In this document: one piece after another, positions 54,849 to 63,594 of the stretch
How the letters are laid out: every line of letters begins with the position of its first letter
Numbering within the stretch: the stretch's first letter is position 1
Assembly (NCBI GenBank): GCA_963755055.1
Contig: CAVWIS010000041.1
Location: 62,001 to 126,000, forward strand
Length of the DNA: 64,000 bases
Source of the DNA: AP-16 sp963755055
GTDB lineage: Bacteria > Pseudomonadota > Alphaproteobacteria > Rhizobiales > Xanthobacteraceae
Direction of reading: 5' to 3'
Position numbers and translations under genes: made by a program
The notes under the pieces: model-generated
Seen by the model: only the letters and a program-made list of their open reading frames with translations
Databases searched by the model: none
What the model was told of the DNA's origin: nothing

Positions 54849-55400
54849 ATGCGAGTCACGAAGGAAAAGGCTGCAGAGAATCGCGAGCGGATCCTGACCG
54901 GGGCAGCGCGCCTGTTTCGGGAGCGTGGCGTATCTGCCGTGGGCATGGATGCCCTGGCTGAGGCCGCTGGGATGACTCATGGTAGCCTCTACAGCCATTT
55001 CGACTCAAAAGAACATCTGGCAGCAGAGGCGCTGGGTCGTGCGTTCGATGCCAGTGCTGCCAAATATGCTGAGGTTGAAACTCTTTCAGCGTATGTCGAA
55101 CGCTATCTGTCACCGCGCCATCGGGATACCCCCGGAAGCGGTTGTGCCATCGCGACACTTGGCTGCGAGGTCCCTCGCCAGGGCAATGCGATGCGGCAGA
55201 CCTTTACGGAGGGACTTCGACGTTTGATGGAGAGATTGATGCGCCTGTTGGGTCCCAAGGCTCGCCGAAAATGCGAGAACGAGGCTTTGGCCATCGCTGC
55301 AACACTGGTCGGCGGCATGATTTTAGCCCGTGCCGTCGACGATCGGGAGCTGTCAGATCGGATACTGGCAGCGTGCCGCGCGCGATTGATCCGGACCTAA
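54849..55400 (+). CDS. TetR/AcrR-family regulator
   Basis: 183 residues from ATG 54849. The helix-turn-helix is clear: ILTGAARLFRERGVSAVGMD, ALAEAAGMTHGSLYSHFDSK, EHLAAEALG. The C-terminal part carries a cysteine pair (GCAIATLGCE) typical of TetR_C members controlling SDR genes. The frame is open to an upstream ATG at 54783, but AAGGA and family start favour 54849. It is divergent from the SDR gene. Confidence 0.9.
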   Translation: MRVTKEKAAENRERILTGAARLFRERGVSAVGMDALAEAAGMTHGSLYSHFDSKEHLAAEALGRAFDASAAKYAEVETLSAYVERYLSPRHRDTPGSGCAIATLGCEVPRQGNAMRQTFTEGLRRLMERLMRLLGPKARRKCENEALAIAATLVGGMILARAVDDRELSDRILAACRARLIRT

Positions 55401-55486
55401 GGCTCGATTCCCGCCGCTTGAAGGATCGCCCAGGCGGGGTGGACATCGAGACCGCATCGCCCGCACGGGATGGCGGTTCGCCGCCC

Positions 55487-55607
55487 GGCCGATCATCGAT
55501 GGGGTCGACAGCACGCCTTCGCCGCCCATGTGCGTGACCACGAGCTTGTCGTCGACCACCGTCTCGATCTCCGCCGTCAGGCCGGGAACCAACCGCTCGC
55601 CCGCCAT
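55487..55607 (-). pseudogene. Truncated thioesterase copy
   Basis: Starts MAGERLVPGLTAEIETVVDD with an intact ribosome site, keeps 40 codons, then leaves homology at 55487 and runs on as unrelated sequence to a stop at 55353, overlapping the end of the TetR gene. It cannot form a hotdog fold. Confidence 0.8.
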
Positions 55608-55740
55608 GTTGAATTCTCCTCTCCTTCTCGCATGTCGACTTAAGCAAAGTTTCACCACCCCGCCAACGCTCAGCCGCAAAAGGCGCGCCAGATCGCTGTG
55701 GCGGCAGCCTCGCTTTCGCGGATAGCGCAGAGCAGATTGC
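55487..55740. repeat. 254-base direct repeat, copy 2
   Basis: Matches 51953-52206. With copy 1 it encloses alpha/beta hydrolase, SnoaL-like, SDR and TetR genes. Same orientation. Confidence 0.85.
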
Positions 55741-55762
55741 GCCGGCTGTGGCAAAAAACCCT

Positions 55763-56560
55763 TCAGCCTGGCAGCGGCCACGTGATTTCCTTGCCCTTAA
55801 GCTCCCGATACCGGCGCGCATTGGCGCGAAGGCTTGCCGGGTCGGACATGCCGCGCGACAGCAGATCCCGATCCAGGCGCGCAGCCGTATCGATGGCCGC
55901 GATGGTGGTGGCCTGCAGCGCACGCTTCGAGAACGCGTAAGCCATATGGCAGTCCGGTGCCACGAGCGCGGCCCAGGCAATGGCTGCATCGAGCATCTTG
56001 TCGGGCGTGACCGTCTGTTGGACGATTCCGAGCCGGGCTGCCGCCGCCAGATCGTAGACCTGCCCGAATAGTGTCAGCTCGCATGCCGCGCGCGACCCGA
56101 CAGCATGCTTGATGATCTCGCAGTATGCCGCCGGCATGGGAATGCCGATCGGCACCTCGTTCAATGAAAACTGGAGAGCCCCCTCCGCTGCAATGCGATG
56201 GTCGCAGTCGAGAGCGGTGATCAACCCTCCGGCGTAGGCATGACCGTTGATGGCCGCCACGGTCGGTCGCGGATAGGTAAACAGGCGCAGGTTCGTGGCG
56301 CGGTAGGCCTCGAACCACGCGTCGATCTCCCTCAACGAGCGGCGCGCGAACATCGCAAAATGATGATCGAGGTCAAGGCCAGCGGTGAATACGGCGCCCG
56401 TGCCGGTCAGAACGACAGCGCAATCACTGAACTCCGCTTCGAGGCGATCAAATGCGGCGTGAAGATCAGCAAAGAACGCCGGGTTCTGCGCATTGACCTT
56501 GTTGGCGTTCATCGTCACCACGGCAACGTGATCATGTCGGCGCTGGATCGTCCATGGCAT
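55763..56560 (-). CDS. Enoyl-CoA hydratase/isomerase-family protein
   Basis: 265 residues of the crotonase family: VVTMNANKVNAQNPAFFADL, LTGTGAVFTAGLDLDH (oxyanion hole region), AAINGHAYAGGLITALDCDH and IAAEGALQFSLNEVPIGIPM. The usual catalytic Glu positions are partly replaced, so the reaction (hydration, isomerisation or hydrolysis) is uncertain. It is just downstream of the amidohydrolase on the same strand (51-base gap). Confidence 0.9.
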   Translation of the reverse strand: MPWTIQRRHDHVAVVTMNANKVNAQNPAFFADLHAAFDRLEAEFSDCAVVLTGTGAVFTAGLDLDHHFAMFARRSLREIDAWFEAYRATNLRLFTYPRPTVAAINGHAYAGGLITALDCDHRIAAEGALQFSLNEVPIGIPMPAAYCEIIKHAVGSRAACELTLFGQVYDLAAAARLGIVQQTVTPDKMLDAAIAWAALVAPDCHMAYAFSKRALQATTIAAIDTAARLDRDLLSRGMSDPASLRANARRYRELKGKEITWPLPG

Positions 56561-56611
56561 GAGGGGAAACTCCTTTGAGCTCAGGCGGCCGTGCAGGGGG
56601 ACAGGCCAATA

Positions 56612-57424
56612 TCACGAGAGCTTGAACATGCTCTGCGCATTGCCAGCCAGGAAAGCCGACAGGGCTGGCTGACCAAGATCGAGACGATCCAGTCCGGCGA
56701 TACACTCGCCCGCAGGCCAGAACGGGTGGTTCGATCCGAAGAGAACGCGGTGCTTGGGATTGCCACGCATGTACTCGACGAGATCATGCGGATAGCGGCT
56801 GCACTTATAGGCGGACGTGTCGATGAAGACGTTCGGGTATTTCATGACGAGGGACAGCATTTCGCCGAGCCACGGCACGCCGATGTGTCCGCCGAGAATG
56901 CGTAGCTCGGGAAACTCCAGCGCTACGCGATCAAGATAGGGGATGGGGCGGCCAGGCTCCGATTCGCGTAGTGGCCCGGCATGTCCGACCTGCGTGCAGA
57001 ATGGTATGTCAAGCTCGCAGCACTCGGCGAACAATGGATAGTAACGCCGGTCGTCCGGGGGCAATCCCCAAACCCAGGGCAGGACGCGCAGCCCCTTGAA
57101 ACCCTCCTGCTTCACACGGCGGCGCAATTCACGCACGGCTTCCATGGGGCGGTAGAGATCGACAGAAGCGATACCGACAAAGCGACCGGGATGCGCGCGA
57201 CAATACTGTGCAACCTCGTCGTTGCTGATCATGGGGCCGTTTGGCCCGTGCCATGCACAGAGCATTCCGACAGCGACGCCGGCCTGGTCCATCTCCGCAA
57301 GCGTGGCCTCGATGGGGTGGCTCCTCTCGGACCACTGGCCCGGCCTCCATCGACGCAGCGAGTCGAACATCGGATTGGCGATCCATTCGGCATTGGGATG
57401 CTGCATCCAGGCATCGACGATCAT
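56612..57424 (-). CDS. Amidohydrolase-2 family protein
   Basis: 270 residues from ATG 57424 (MIVDAWMQHPNAEW). A TIM-barrel of the amidohydrolase-2 group (ACMSD/gamma-resorcylate decarboxylase relatives): EATLAEMDQAGVAVGMLCAW, HPGRFVGIASVDLYRPMEAV, LRILGGHIGVPWLGEMLSLV (metal His) and RVLFGSNHPFW (with D replaced by N in the usual GSD motif). The first HxH motif is reduced, so activity may be atypical. Likely co-transcribed with the enoyl-CoA hydratase gene. Confidence 0.87.
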   Translation of the reverse strand: MIVDAWMQHPNAEWIANPMFDSLRRWRPGQWSERSHPIEATLAEMDQAGVAVGMLCAWHGPNGPMISNDEVAQYCRAHPGRFVGIASVDLYRPMEAVRELRRRVKQEGFKGLRVLPWVWGLPPDDRRYYPLFAECCELDIPFCTQVGHAGPLRESEPGRPIPYLDRVALEFPELRILGGHIGVPWLGEMLSLVMKYPNVFIDTSAYKCSRYPHDLVEYMRGNPKHRVLFGSNHPFWPAGECIAGLDRLDLGQPALSAFLAGNAQSMFKLS

Positions 57425-57679
57425 TGCTGAATTCCGGTGGCTGTAGGTGGCCGGGTCATGATGCCCGGTCCGAGGCCATGACCGCAAAATGGCACAGGGC
57501 GTCCCTGCCGGCGACCAGTCCCTTTCCGACGGGTCTCGAATGGACTGGGGACCTGGATCGTCTGCCGCAGAGCGTCGCTGAGGGCCGCGACTTGACGTTC
57601 GGGATGGGTGGAGTCCGGCCGTCTGGCGCGAGGTCTCTGCGATCGTCGCAGGGGTGTGGTGGGACCAGAGGATCGTCGG

Positions 57680-57847
57680 ATGCAGGCACTGTTCGTGGAG
57701 GGCGCCGAGTTTCTTCCGAAGCCCTGCGACCTCGATCAGTTGGCAACGAAGGTCAACGAGCTGACTGCGAAACGAAGTCAGGGCCAGGATCATCAGGTGC
57801 CTCGGGGCGATGGCAGCGATGGCCCTACCCGACGCGGCCTCACCTGA
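57680..57847 (+). pseudogene. Response-regulator receiver remnant
   Basis: Encodes MQALFVEGAEFLPKPCDLDQ and LATKVNELTAK, the last third of a receiver domain (the conserved K-P is present), followed by unrelated codons. No start of the domain is found upstream. It is the only recognisable content of the 57425-57922 gap. Confidence 0.5.
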
Positions 57848-57922
57848 GAAAGGTTGTGTCCTTTTTACGCAACGGTTTCGCCTTCAAAGCGTTTGGGTAC
57901 CGTCCGACAGTTGGAGGGTCCC

Positions 57923-58135
57923 ATGGGAGCGAAATCCACTGCTCCCTCGCAGCTTCACCCTTGCCCAAAATGCGGAGGCCCCATGAGGGTCAAGGGCGTG
58001 GTGCCGCTACTGATCCCGCCGGAGATCGACGAGGTCACGTACGTCTGCGACGCCTGCTGGACGCAAACCAGGGTCCAGGTGAAGGCGAGGCCGTCGCTCT
58101 GGGAGCACCGAAAATCAAAGTCGGGGGAAGCCTAA
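57923..58135 (+). CDS. Small zinc-ribbon protein
   Basis: 70 residues: HPCPKCGGPMRVKGVV and YVCDACWTQTRVQVKA give two CxxC pairs for one zinc. GGAGGG precedes the ATG at 57923 well; the longer frame from 57854 has no site. Function unknown. Confidence 0.75.
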   Translation: MGAKSTAPSQLHPCPKCGGPMRVKGVVPLLIPPEIDEVTYVCDACWTQTRVQVKARPSLWEHRKSKSGEA

Positions 58136-58382
58136 TCTTCGACCGCGCTGGGTGGCGGATCGTGGGCACAGCCCTTTCCCCGAGAATTCGCGGAACAGGA
58201 GGGCCCATGTTGCGGTTGACATACGAAGGGCAGAGGCAATCTGAGGAGCACCCGCGAAACAGGTGGTCCCTACGAGCCATCTATGGATGGTCTTGGTCAC
58301 ACTGGTTGCGCTGCACAAACCGGCTTGATGGAATCGGATGGAAACGGTCGGCACCAATTCAGGCAGGACTTTAGGCTCCGCA

Positions 58383-59264
58383 ATGGGGCGCCCTGGCCTA
58401 CGCATCTTCGTCGTTCTCCTCGCAGCCGCGGTGACCGTGCTGACCTCCTGGGATGCCGAGGCTCGGCACCGACACCGGCATTCCCGCGGGTTCGCCATGG
58501 TCCTGCCTGACGAAACCGGGCCCGATCGCGAGCCTTCTCCTCGGTTCTCGATCGTATGCGGCCGCAGGCACTGTCGGATCGGTCGCGTGCGCGGCGCGGA
58601 TCCACCTTCCGGGTTCATATCCGACTTGGTCAATCTCGTTGGTGCCTGCGCCCAAGAGAAGGCGAAGTTCGCTCCCGCGGTCGCCCAGGAGGTGGAACGC
58701 CGGGTCAAGCCCGTGGACGGGCAACGCCAGGCGTTTTCCGATTTCCGCGAGGCCTCCGCCGCAGCCACGGAGACGATGGCTGCCGGCTGTCCCGCCACCA
58801 TGTCGCGGGACCCCACGGCGCGATTGGATGAGGCCGCAAGGGGTTTCGCGACGATCATGCGGGCCGCCGACATTGCGGCGCCCGCGGTCAGGACGTTCTA
58901 TGCCCAGCTCGACGATGAGCAGAAGGCGCGAATAAGCGGCTCCTCACCCCACGATACCGCGGACGACGCCGACATGCTGGTTCGGATTTGCACCACGCCG
59001 CCGTCGATCGAAACGTTGCGAAAGCTCAGCCTGACGGACACGCAAAGGAAGGCCTTCGAGCAGGCGCGGGAGTCGGTCGAGGCTGCCGCTGGCCGGCTGA
59101 AGACAGCATGCCCGCCGAATGACCTGCTGACACCGCCTCGCCGGCTCGAGGCGATGCGGCAGCGGGCGGAAGCCTTGCTGCGGTTTGTCCAGTCAATCCG
59201 CTCCGATCTCGACCGCTTCTATGTGACGCTTGATGACCGCCAGCGGGTCATGACCGGGGACTGA
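58383..59264 (+). CDS. Spy/LTXXQ-like periplasmic protein
   Basis: 293 residues. Signal peptide LRIFVVLLAAAVTVLTSWDA; the mature part is helical with KLSLTDTQRKAFEQARESVE, an LTxxQ motif, and a second similar region (FYAQLDDEQKARI, FYVTLDDRQRVM). The family includes envelope-stress chaperones (Spy, CpxP). HRHRHSRG near the N-terminus may bind metal. The start is chosen by the signal peptide; the ribosome site is weak. It lies 84 bases upstream of the transpeptidase gene on the same strand. Confidence 0.75.
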   Translation: MGRPGLRIFVVLLAAAVTVLTSWDAEARHRHRHSRGFAMVLPDETGPDREPSPRFSIVCGRRHCRIGRVRGADPPSGFISDLVNLVGACAQEKAKFAPAVAQEVERRVKPVDGQRQAFSDFREASAAATETMAAGCPATMSRDPTARLDEAARGFATIMRAADIAAPAVRTFYAQLDDEQKARISGSSPHDTADDADMLVRICTTPPSIETLRKLSLTDTQRKAFEQARESVEAAAGRLKTACPPNDLLTPPRRLEAMRQRAEALLRFVQSIRSDLDRFYVTLDDRQRVMTGD

Positions 59265-59348
59265 ACACGTATTCGGGTGCCTTGCGAGGGAACCTGCGCG
59301 CCGTATCGCCGTTCACCAATTTGACAGTTGTTCTTTAGCGAGGGCAGC

Positions 59349-60395
59349 GTGACAACGGGGTCAGCGTTCTCTTCTGCCTGTGCCGCGGCCCTGGCAGTCG
59401 CGGTGCTGTGCGGCAATCCGGTCGAGGCGCGTCGCGCGGCACCGACCCTGTCGGCCGCGGACATCAATGAAGCGCAGTTCGCTGAGGCAAACCCCCGCAA
59501 ACAGACGAGCGCCATCCTGCTCAGGGCCGAGGTGCTGCTCGACCGGCTCGCCATCTCGCCTGGGCTCATCGACGGGCGACCCGGCGAGAATGTCAGGAAG
59601 GCGATCGCAGAGTTCCAGCGCAGGCACGATCTCGAGGCCACGGGCGAGCTCGACCAAAAGACCTTCCAACTGCTGACCGAGACCTCGGGCGAGCCCGTCA
59701 TCGTGAACTACACGATCGCAGACGATGATGTGCGCGGCCCGTTTCTCCATAAGCTGCCCCGCAAGCTCGAGGAGATGGCACGCCTGCCGCATCTCGGGTA
59801 TCGCAGCGCGGCCGAACTCCTGGCGGAGAAATTCCATGCGAGCGAGGAGGTGCTGAAGCTCCTCAACCCCGGCAAGGCTCTGGACCGCGCCGGTACCGTG
59901 ATTTCGGTGCCCAACGTGGCGGGCGGACGGCCCGCCGCCGCGGTGGCACGCATCGAGGTGGATAAAGCCGCAAAAGCCGTGCGCGCGCTCGGCCGCGACA
60001 ATGAGGTCGTCGCCTTCTACCCGGCCTCGATCGGCAGCACCGAGAAGCCGGCGCCGAGCGGCGAGTACCGGGTGCGCCGGGTCACCGGGAATCCAGACTA
60101 TCACTATGATCCGAAGTTCAATTTCAAGGGCGTCCGGGCGAAGAAACCTCTGACCATCGCAGCCGGTCCCAACAACCCGGTGGGCGCGGTATGGATCGAC
60201 CTGTCGAAGCCGAGCTACGGCATCCACGGCACGCCGGATCCGGAAAAGATCGGCAAGACGCAGTCGCACGGTTGCATCCGCCTGACCAACTGGGATGCCC
60301 TGGACCTTGCCCGGCGCGTGCGCAAAGGCGCCACCGTGGCCTTCCGGGACGCGCCCGAGCGCATCGGCGGGATCAAAGAGAAGCAGAGGCCGTGA
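59349..60395 (+). CDS. L,D-transpeptidase (YkuD) with peptidoglycan-binding domain
   Basis: 348 residues from a GTG with GAGG properly spaced. A signal peptide (AAALAVAVLCGNPVEARR) is followed by a PG_binding_1 domain (GRPGENVRKAIAEFQRRHDL) and a YkuD domain with the catalytic motif HGTPDPEKIGKTQSHGCIRL (HxxxxxxxSHGC(I/V)R). It cross-links peptidoglycan stems through 3-3 bonds or anchors outer-membrane proteins, in the periplasm. Confidence 0.93.
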   Translation: MTTGSAFSSACAAALAVAVLCGNPVEARRAAPTLSAADINEAQFAEANPRKQTSAILLRAEVLLDRLAISPGLIDGRPGENVRKAIAEFQRRHDLEATGELDQKTFQLLTETSGEPVIVNYTIADDDVRGPFLHKLPRKLEEMARLPHLGYRSAAELLAEKFHASEEVLKLLNPGKALDRAGTVISVPNVAGGRPAAAVARIEVDKAAKAVRALGRDNEVVAFYPASIGSTEKPAPSGEYRVRRVTGNPDYHYDPKFNFKGVRAKKPLTIAAGPNNPVGAVWIDLSKPSYGIHGTPDPEKIGKTQSHGCIRLTNWDALDLARRVRKGATVAFRDAPERIGGIKEKQRP

Positions 60396-60541
60396 CCGGT
60401 CGAGAGCGCGGCGGGCCATCCGCACTCGAGGTGAAAAAAGCGCGGACGGAATAGACCGCGCCGGAGCCGGAACCCGGACGCGGCAATTGCTTCAGTGAGT
60501 GACCGCCGTCCGTGGTGTCACCGGCGTGTGCAGCTGAGAAA

Positions 60542-60799
60542 TTATTTCGCAGCCTGGCCTGGACGGAACACCGCGCGGCATGCGGGACTAAGCCGCGTCT
60601 TCTCCCGCTTCATGCAGGCGACGATGCGATCGACGTTCGGAATTTCCGAACTGCACAGCCGGAACACGTCGGGCGTGCAGGCCGCTCGCTCCTCAGCCGA
60701 CCCCACGGCAAGGCTCTGGCTGGCGAACGAAGTAGTCGCTGCCAGGAGAACCACCGCGAACGCCGATTTCAACCCGGAGGTCTTTCCAACGATTTGCAT
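60542..60799 (-). CDS. Small secreted cysteine-containing protein
   Basis: 85 residues: a signal peptide (SAFAVVLLAATTSFASQSLA) and a short helical domain with four cysteines (ACTPDVFRLCSSEIP and IVACMKREKTRLSPACRAVF). This matches a short periplasmic family common in Bradyrhizobium relatives; function unknown. AAGGGG precedes the ATG. Confidence 0.75.
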   Translation of the reverse strand: MQIVGKTSGLKSAFAVVLLAATTSFASQSLAVGSAEERAACTPDVFRLCSSEIPNVDRIVACMKREKTRLSPACRAVFRPGQAAK

Positions 60800-61008
60800 G
60801 TTCAGCCCCTTTGTCTGCGACGATCATGTCGCCAGTTGACTTATTGGAGACGTTACCGGGCGGGAGTATTGGGTTCTGTGACGGCGGTCACGCTGGGCGA
60901 CACCGCGAGTATGGGTGGTTTGCGATGCGCACGGCATCTCGGAGTTCGGGCTGCGCTGGCCCGCAATGCGGCCGCACCATGACCTGCGCCGCGGCATCCT
61001 GGCCAGTT

Positions 61009-61353
61009 TCACTCCTCCACAAACGACTTCAGCCGCGCCAATGCGTCGTCCCACTGGGCGGAGACGTCCTCGAGATATTTTCGCGCCTCCTCGATCGGTT
61101 TTGGCTCCAGCGCGAACAGGTTTTCGCGGCCGACGCGGGCGCTGCGCACCACGCCGGCGCCCTCCAGCACGCGGAGGTGTTTGGTCACCGCCTGCCGCGT
61201 GAGCTCGGTGCCGGCGGTCAGGCGGGAGATCGACAGCGGCTCGCCGTGGGTCAACCGGGCGAGCACGGCAAGCCGCGTCTCGTCGCCGAGCGCGGCAAAA
61301 ACCGTCGCCCGCGCCTTGAGCGGGGCAGGGGTCCTAAGAGTTCTGGCCGACAT
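61009..61353 (-). CDS. ArsR-family regulator
   Basis: 114 residues with a winged helix: ARATVFAALGDETRLAVLAR, LTRQAVTKHLRVLEGAGVVR and the wing SARVGRENLFALEP. Metal-binding Cys residues of classical ArsR are absent. It overlaps the 3' end of the SRPBCC gene by 20 bases; such ArsR/SRPBCC pairs are common and self-regulated. Confidence 0.92.
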   Translation of the reverse strand: MSARTLRTPAPLKARATVFAALGDETRLAVLARLTHGEPLSISRLTAGTELTRQAVTKHLRVLEGAGVVRSARVGRENLFALEPKPIEEARKYLEDVSAQWDDALARLKSFVEE

Positions 61354-61786
61354 GCTGCTCGATGTTCTTCAGTTGCGTGCTCCAGCCGCCGTCGTTCATG
61401 CGGAACGCCTCGACGCGCCGTCCGGCGGGTATCTTGTCGAACCCGGACTCGACGATGCGGAGCAGGGTGCCGGTCGCGGTCTTCTCCAGGGTGAACTCGA
61501 CCAGGGTCGGCGGCTCGGCCGAATAGTCTTTTTCGGGATCGACCGCATAGGGGTGCCAGGTGAACGAGAACAGGCGCTCGGGCTCCATTCGCTGCACGAC
61601 CGCCTCCCAGTTGAGATGCTCGTAGCCCGGATAGGTGATGTGCCCGCGCGACACCTGTCCGGGGACGAACGGCCCGTCGAGGCGCACCCGGAACCATGTC
61701 CCGAACTCGCGGTGATCGGTGAGCGCCCGCCAGACGCGGGATACCGGGGCCTTGAGCTCGATGGTCTTCTCGATGCGATCGTTCAT
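61334..61786 (-). CDS. SRPBCC/AHSA1-domain protein
   Basis: 150 residues: TIELKAPVSRVWRALTDHRE, FGTWFRVRLDGPFVPG and a C-terminal GGWSTQLKNIEQHV helix, the AHA1/START-like ligand-binding fold. AGGAGG six bases before the ATG at 61786 decides the start. It is followed by the overlapping ArsR gene. Confidence 0.92.
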   Translation of the reverse strand: MNDRIEKTIELKAPVSRVWRALTDHREFGTWFRVRLDGPFVPGQVSRGHITYPGYEHLNWEAVVQRMEPERLFSFTWHPYAVDPEKDYSAEPPTLVEFTLEKTATGTLLRIVESGFDKIPAGRRVEAFRMNDGGWSTQLKNIEQHVGQNS

Positions 61787-61932
61787 ACGCAACCTCCTGG
61801 TTGCTCATTGACATAGCCGGGCTTGCGGAGAAGCGCAACCATTTTGTTGCGCGTTGGACGCGAGGGTGGGCTTGACAATGAACGCATAATAGTGTACCCA
61901 TTAACGGGTTTAACCATCAGGGAGGCAGGCTG

Positions 61933-62211
61933 ATGCCGGACCGACGCAGGAATCCCCCGGAACGACCGATCGGGTCGCGCAACTAGGCGACGCTGCTGGC
62001 GGAGGCCGTGCTCGAGGCACACGCAGAGGAACTCATGCAAGAGCTGATCGAGCAGGCGATGAACGGGGACGCCGCGGCGCTGAGACTGTGCGTCGAGCGG
62101 CTGCCGGCGCGCCGGCGCCGGCCCATGCCGGGCTTCGCAACCGCGCGGCGCCAGGTGGCCGATCCCGGCAATCCGAGCCACGACGAAACAACAATACAAT
62201 GGAAGCAGTAA
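61933..62211 (+). pseudogene. DUF5681-like gene with early amber stop
   Basis: GGAGG and ATG 61933 start MPDRRRNPPERPIGSRN, then TAG at 61984-61986, then in the same frame ATLLAEAVLEAHAEELMQEL to a stop at 62211. DUF5681 proteins normally read GS/RNRATLLAE here, so the TAG replaces an Arg codon. An ATG downstream (62008) could give a 67-residue product. The family is linked to prophages and mobile DNA. Confidence 0.7.
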
Positions 62212-62362
62212 AATACAGTCCGGCCACCGGACGGGACGGCAGGCCTTGTAAAATGCCGATAACAACAAAAGAACAAGGGATCAACCGCCGCGGACCGCAC
62301 CCCTCAGGTGAGGCACGACACGAGGGACGGATTGCGGTCGCCACTGCGAGAGGCTGTGGTGC

Positions 62363-62563
62363 CGCTGTCCCTCCCGCCCGGCAACCTGATAAAACAGGAT
62401 ATTTACAGGTGAAGCCGCCTGGACTGTGCGGCCGCTGCGCCGCTGTCCCTCCCGCCCGCCAGCCTGATAAAACAGGATATTTGCAGGTGACGCCGTCTGG
62501 ACTGCACCCCTGTGGCGAGACACGGCAGCCTGAAAAAACAGGTTATTTACAGGTGAGACCCGG
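62363..62563. repeat. Two and a half tandem copies of a ~72-base unit
   Basis: CCTGATAAAACAGGATATTT occurs at about 62385 and 62461, and a variant CCTGAAAAAACAGGTTATTT at about 62529, each followed by (A/G)CAGGTGA. The first two are within longer units that share CCGCTGTCCCTCCCGCCCG. CCTG...CAGG forms a small hairpin in each. The block fills most of the 62212-62563 gap, directly before the next gene. Confidence 0.75.
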
Positions 62564-63514
62564 ATGCTGAGAGCCGCCGCAAAGATTCTTGCCGGGCTCG
62601 TCCTCGTGCTGGTGCTGGCCGCCGGCGGCTTCGTCTGGGCGAACTGGGCGCCGGACAAGCCGGTGGCAGAGCTTGCAGCGCGCTGGGCGCCGCCGCCCTC
62701 GGTTTTTGTGGAGATCGCCGGCATGCAGGTGCATCTGCGCGACCAGGGCCCGCGCGACGACAAGAGCCCGATCGTGCTGATCCACGGCACCTCGTCGTCG
62801 CTCCATGCCTTCGAGGGCTGGGCCGCGGTGCTGGCGCAGAAGCGTCGCGTCGTCACCTTCGACCTGCCGGGTTTTGGGCTCACCGGACCGTCGCCGGACG
62901 GCGACTACTCGCTTGCCGCCACCGTGCGCTTCGTGGTGGCGGTGCTCGACCGGCTCGGGATCGCCCGCTGCGTGCTCGGCGGCAACTCGCTGGGCGGCGC
63001 GGTCGCCTGGTCGGCCGCGCTGATCGCGCCGGAGCGGGTGGAGAAACTGATCCTGGTCGATGCCGGCGGCTACCCGGCGCACTCGATCTCGGTGCCGATC
63101 GGGTTCCGCCTCGCCCGCATCCCGGCGCTCAGCCGGCTGCTCACAAACATCCTGCCGCGCAGCCTCATCGTCCAGGGGCTGCGCGACGTCTATGGCGATC
63201 CGGCGCGGGTCACCCCAGAGCTCGTCGAGCGCTACTATGAGCTGACGCTGCGCGAGGGCAACCGCCGCGCCCTGGTCGAGCGCTTCAGCCAGTCGCGCCC
63301 GGCCGGGCTCGGCCGCCGCATCCCGGAGATCAAGATCCCGACCCTGGTGATGTGGGGCGGGCGCGACCGCCTGATCCCGCCCGACGATGCCGAGCGTTTC
63401 CACCGCGACATCGCCGGCAGCACCCTGGTGATTTTTGACGACCTCGGCCACGCGCCCGAGGAGGAGGACCCGGCCCGCACCGTCGCGGCGGTGGAGCGCT
63501 TCCTCGATCAGTAG
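62564..63514 (+). CDS. Membrane-anchored alpha/beta hydrolase
   Basis: 316 residues. An N-terminal membrane segment (ILAGLVLVLVLAAGGFVWAN) is followed by an alpha/beta hydrolase domain: VLIHGTSSSLHAFEGW (oxyanion), VLGGNSLGGAVAW (nucleophile Ser), MWGGRDRLIPPDDAERF (Asp) and DDLGHAPEEEDP (His). An esterase or C-C hydrolase. Confidence 0.9.
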   Translation: MLRAAAKILAGLVLVLVLAAGGFVWANWAPDKPVAELAARWAPPPSVFVEIAGMQVHLRDQGPRDDKSPIVLIHGTSSSLHAFEGWAAVLAQKRRVVTFDLPGFGLTGPSPDGDYSLAATVRFVVAVLDRLGIARCVLGGNSLGGAVAWSAALIAPERVEKLILVDAGGYPAHSISVPIGFRLARIPALSRLLTNILPRSLIVQGLRDVYGDPARVTPELVERYYELTLREGNRRALVERFSQSRPAGLGRRIPEIKIPTLVMWGGRDRLIPPDDAERFHRDIAGSTLVIFDDLGHAPEEEDPARTVAAVERFLDQ

Positions 63515-63594
63515 TCAGTAATCAGTGATCAGTAATCAGAAAAACGTGCTGATTTTCTGATCACTGATTACTGACCACTGACCACTGACCACTG
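63515..63594. terminator. Long imperfect hairpin between convergent genes
   Basis: TCAGTAATCAGTGATCAGTA at 63517 onward pairs with TGATCACTGATTACTGA near 63558-63574 around CAGAAAAACGTGC, with further ACCACTG repeats. It lies between two convergent genes, as expected for a bidirectional terminator; this TCAGTAATCAGTGA-type repeat is common in these genomes. Confidence 0.6.

Noticed and set aside
62363..62563. CRISPR array
   Set aside because: Only two to three units, with the 'spacers' also repeated and no cas genes.
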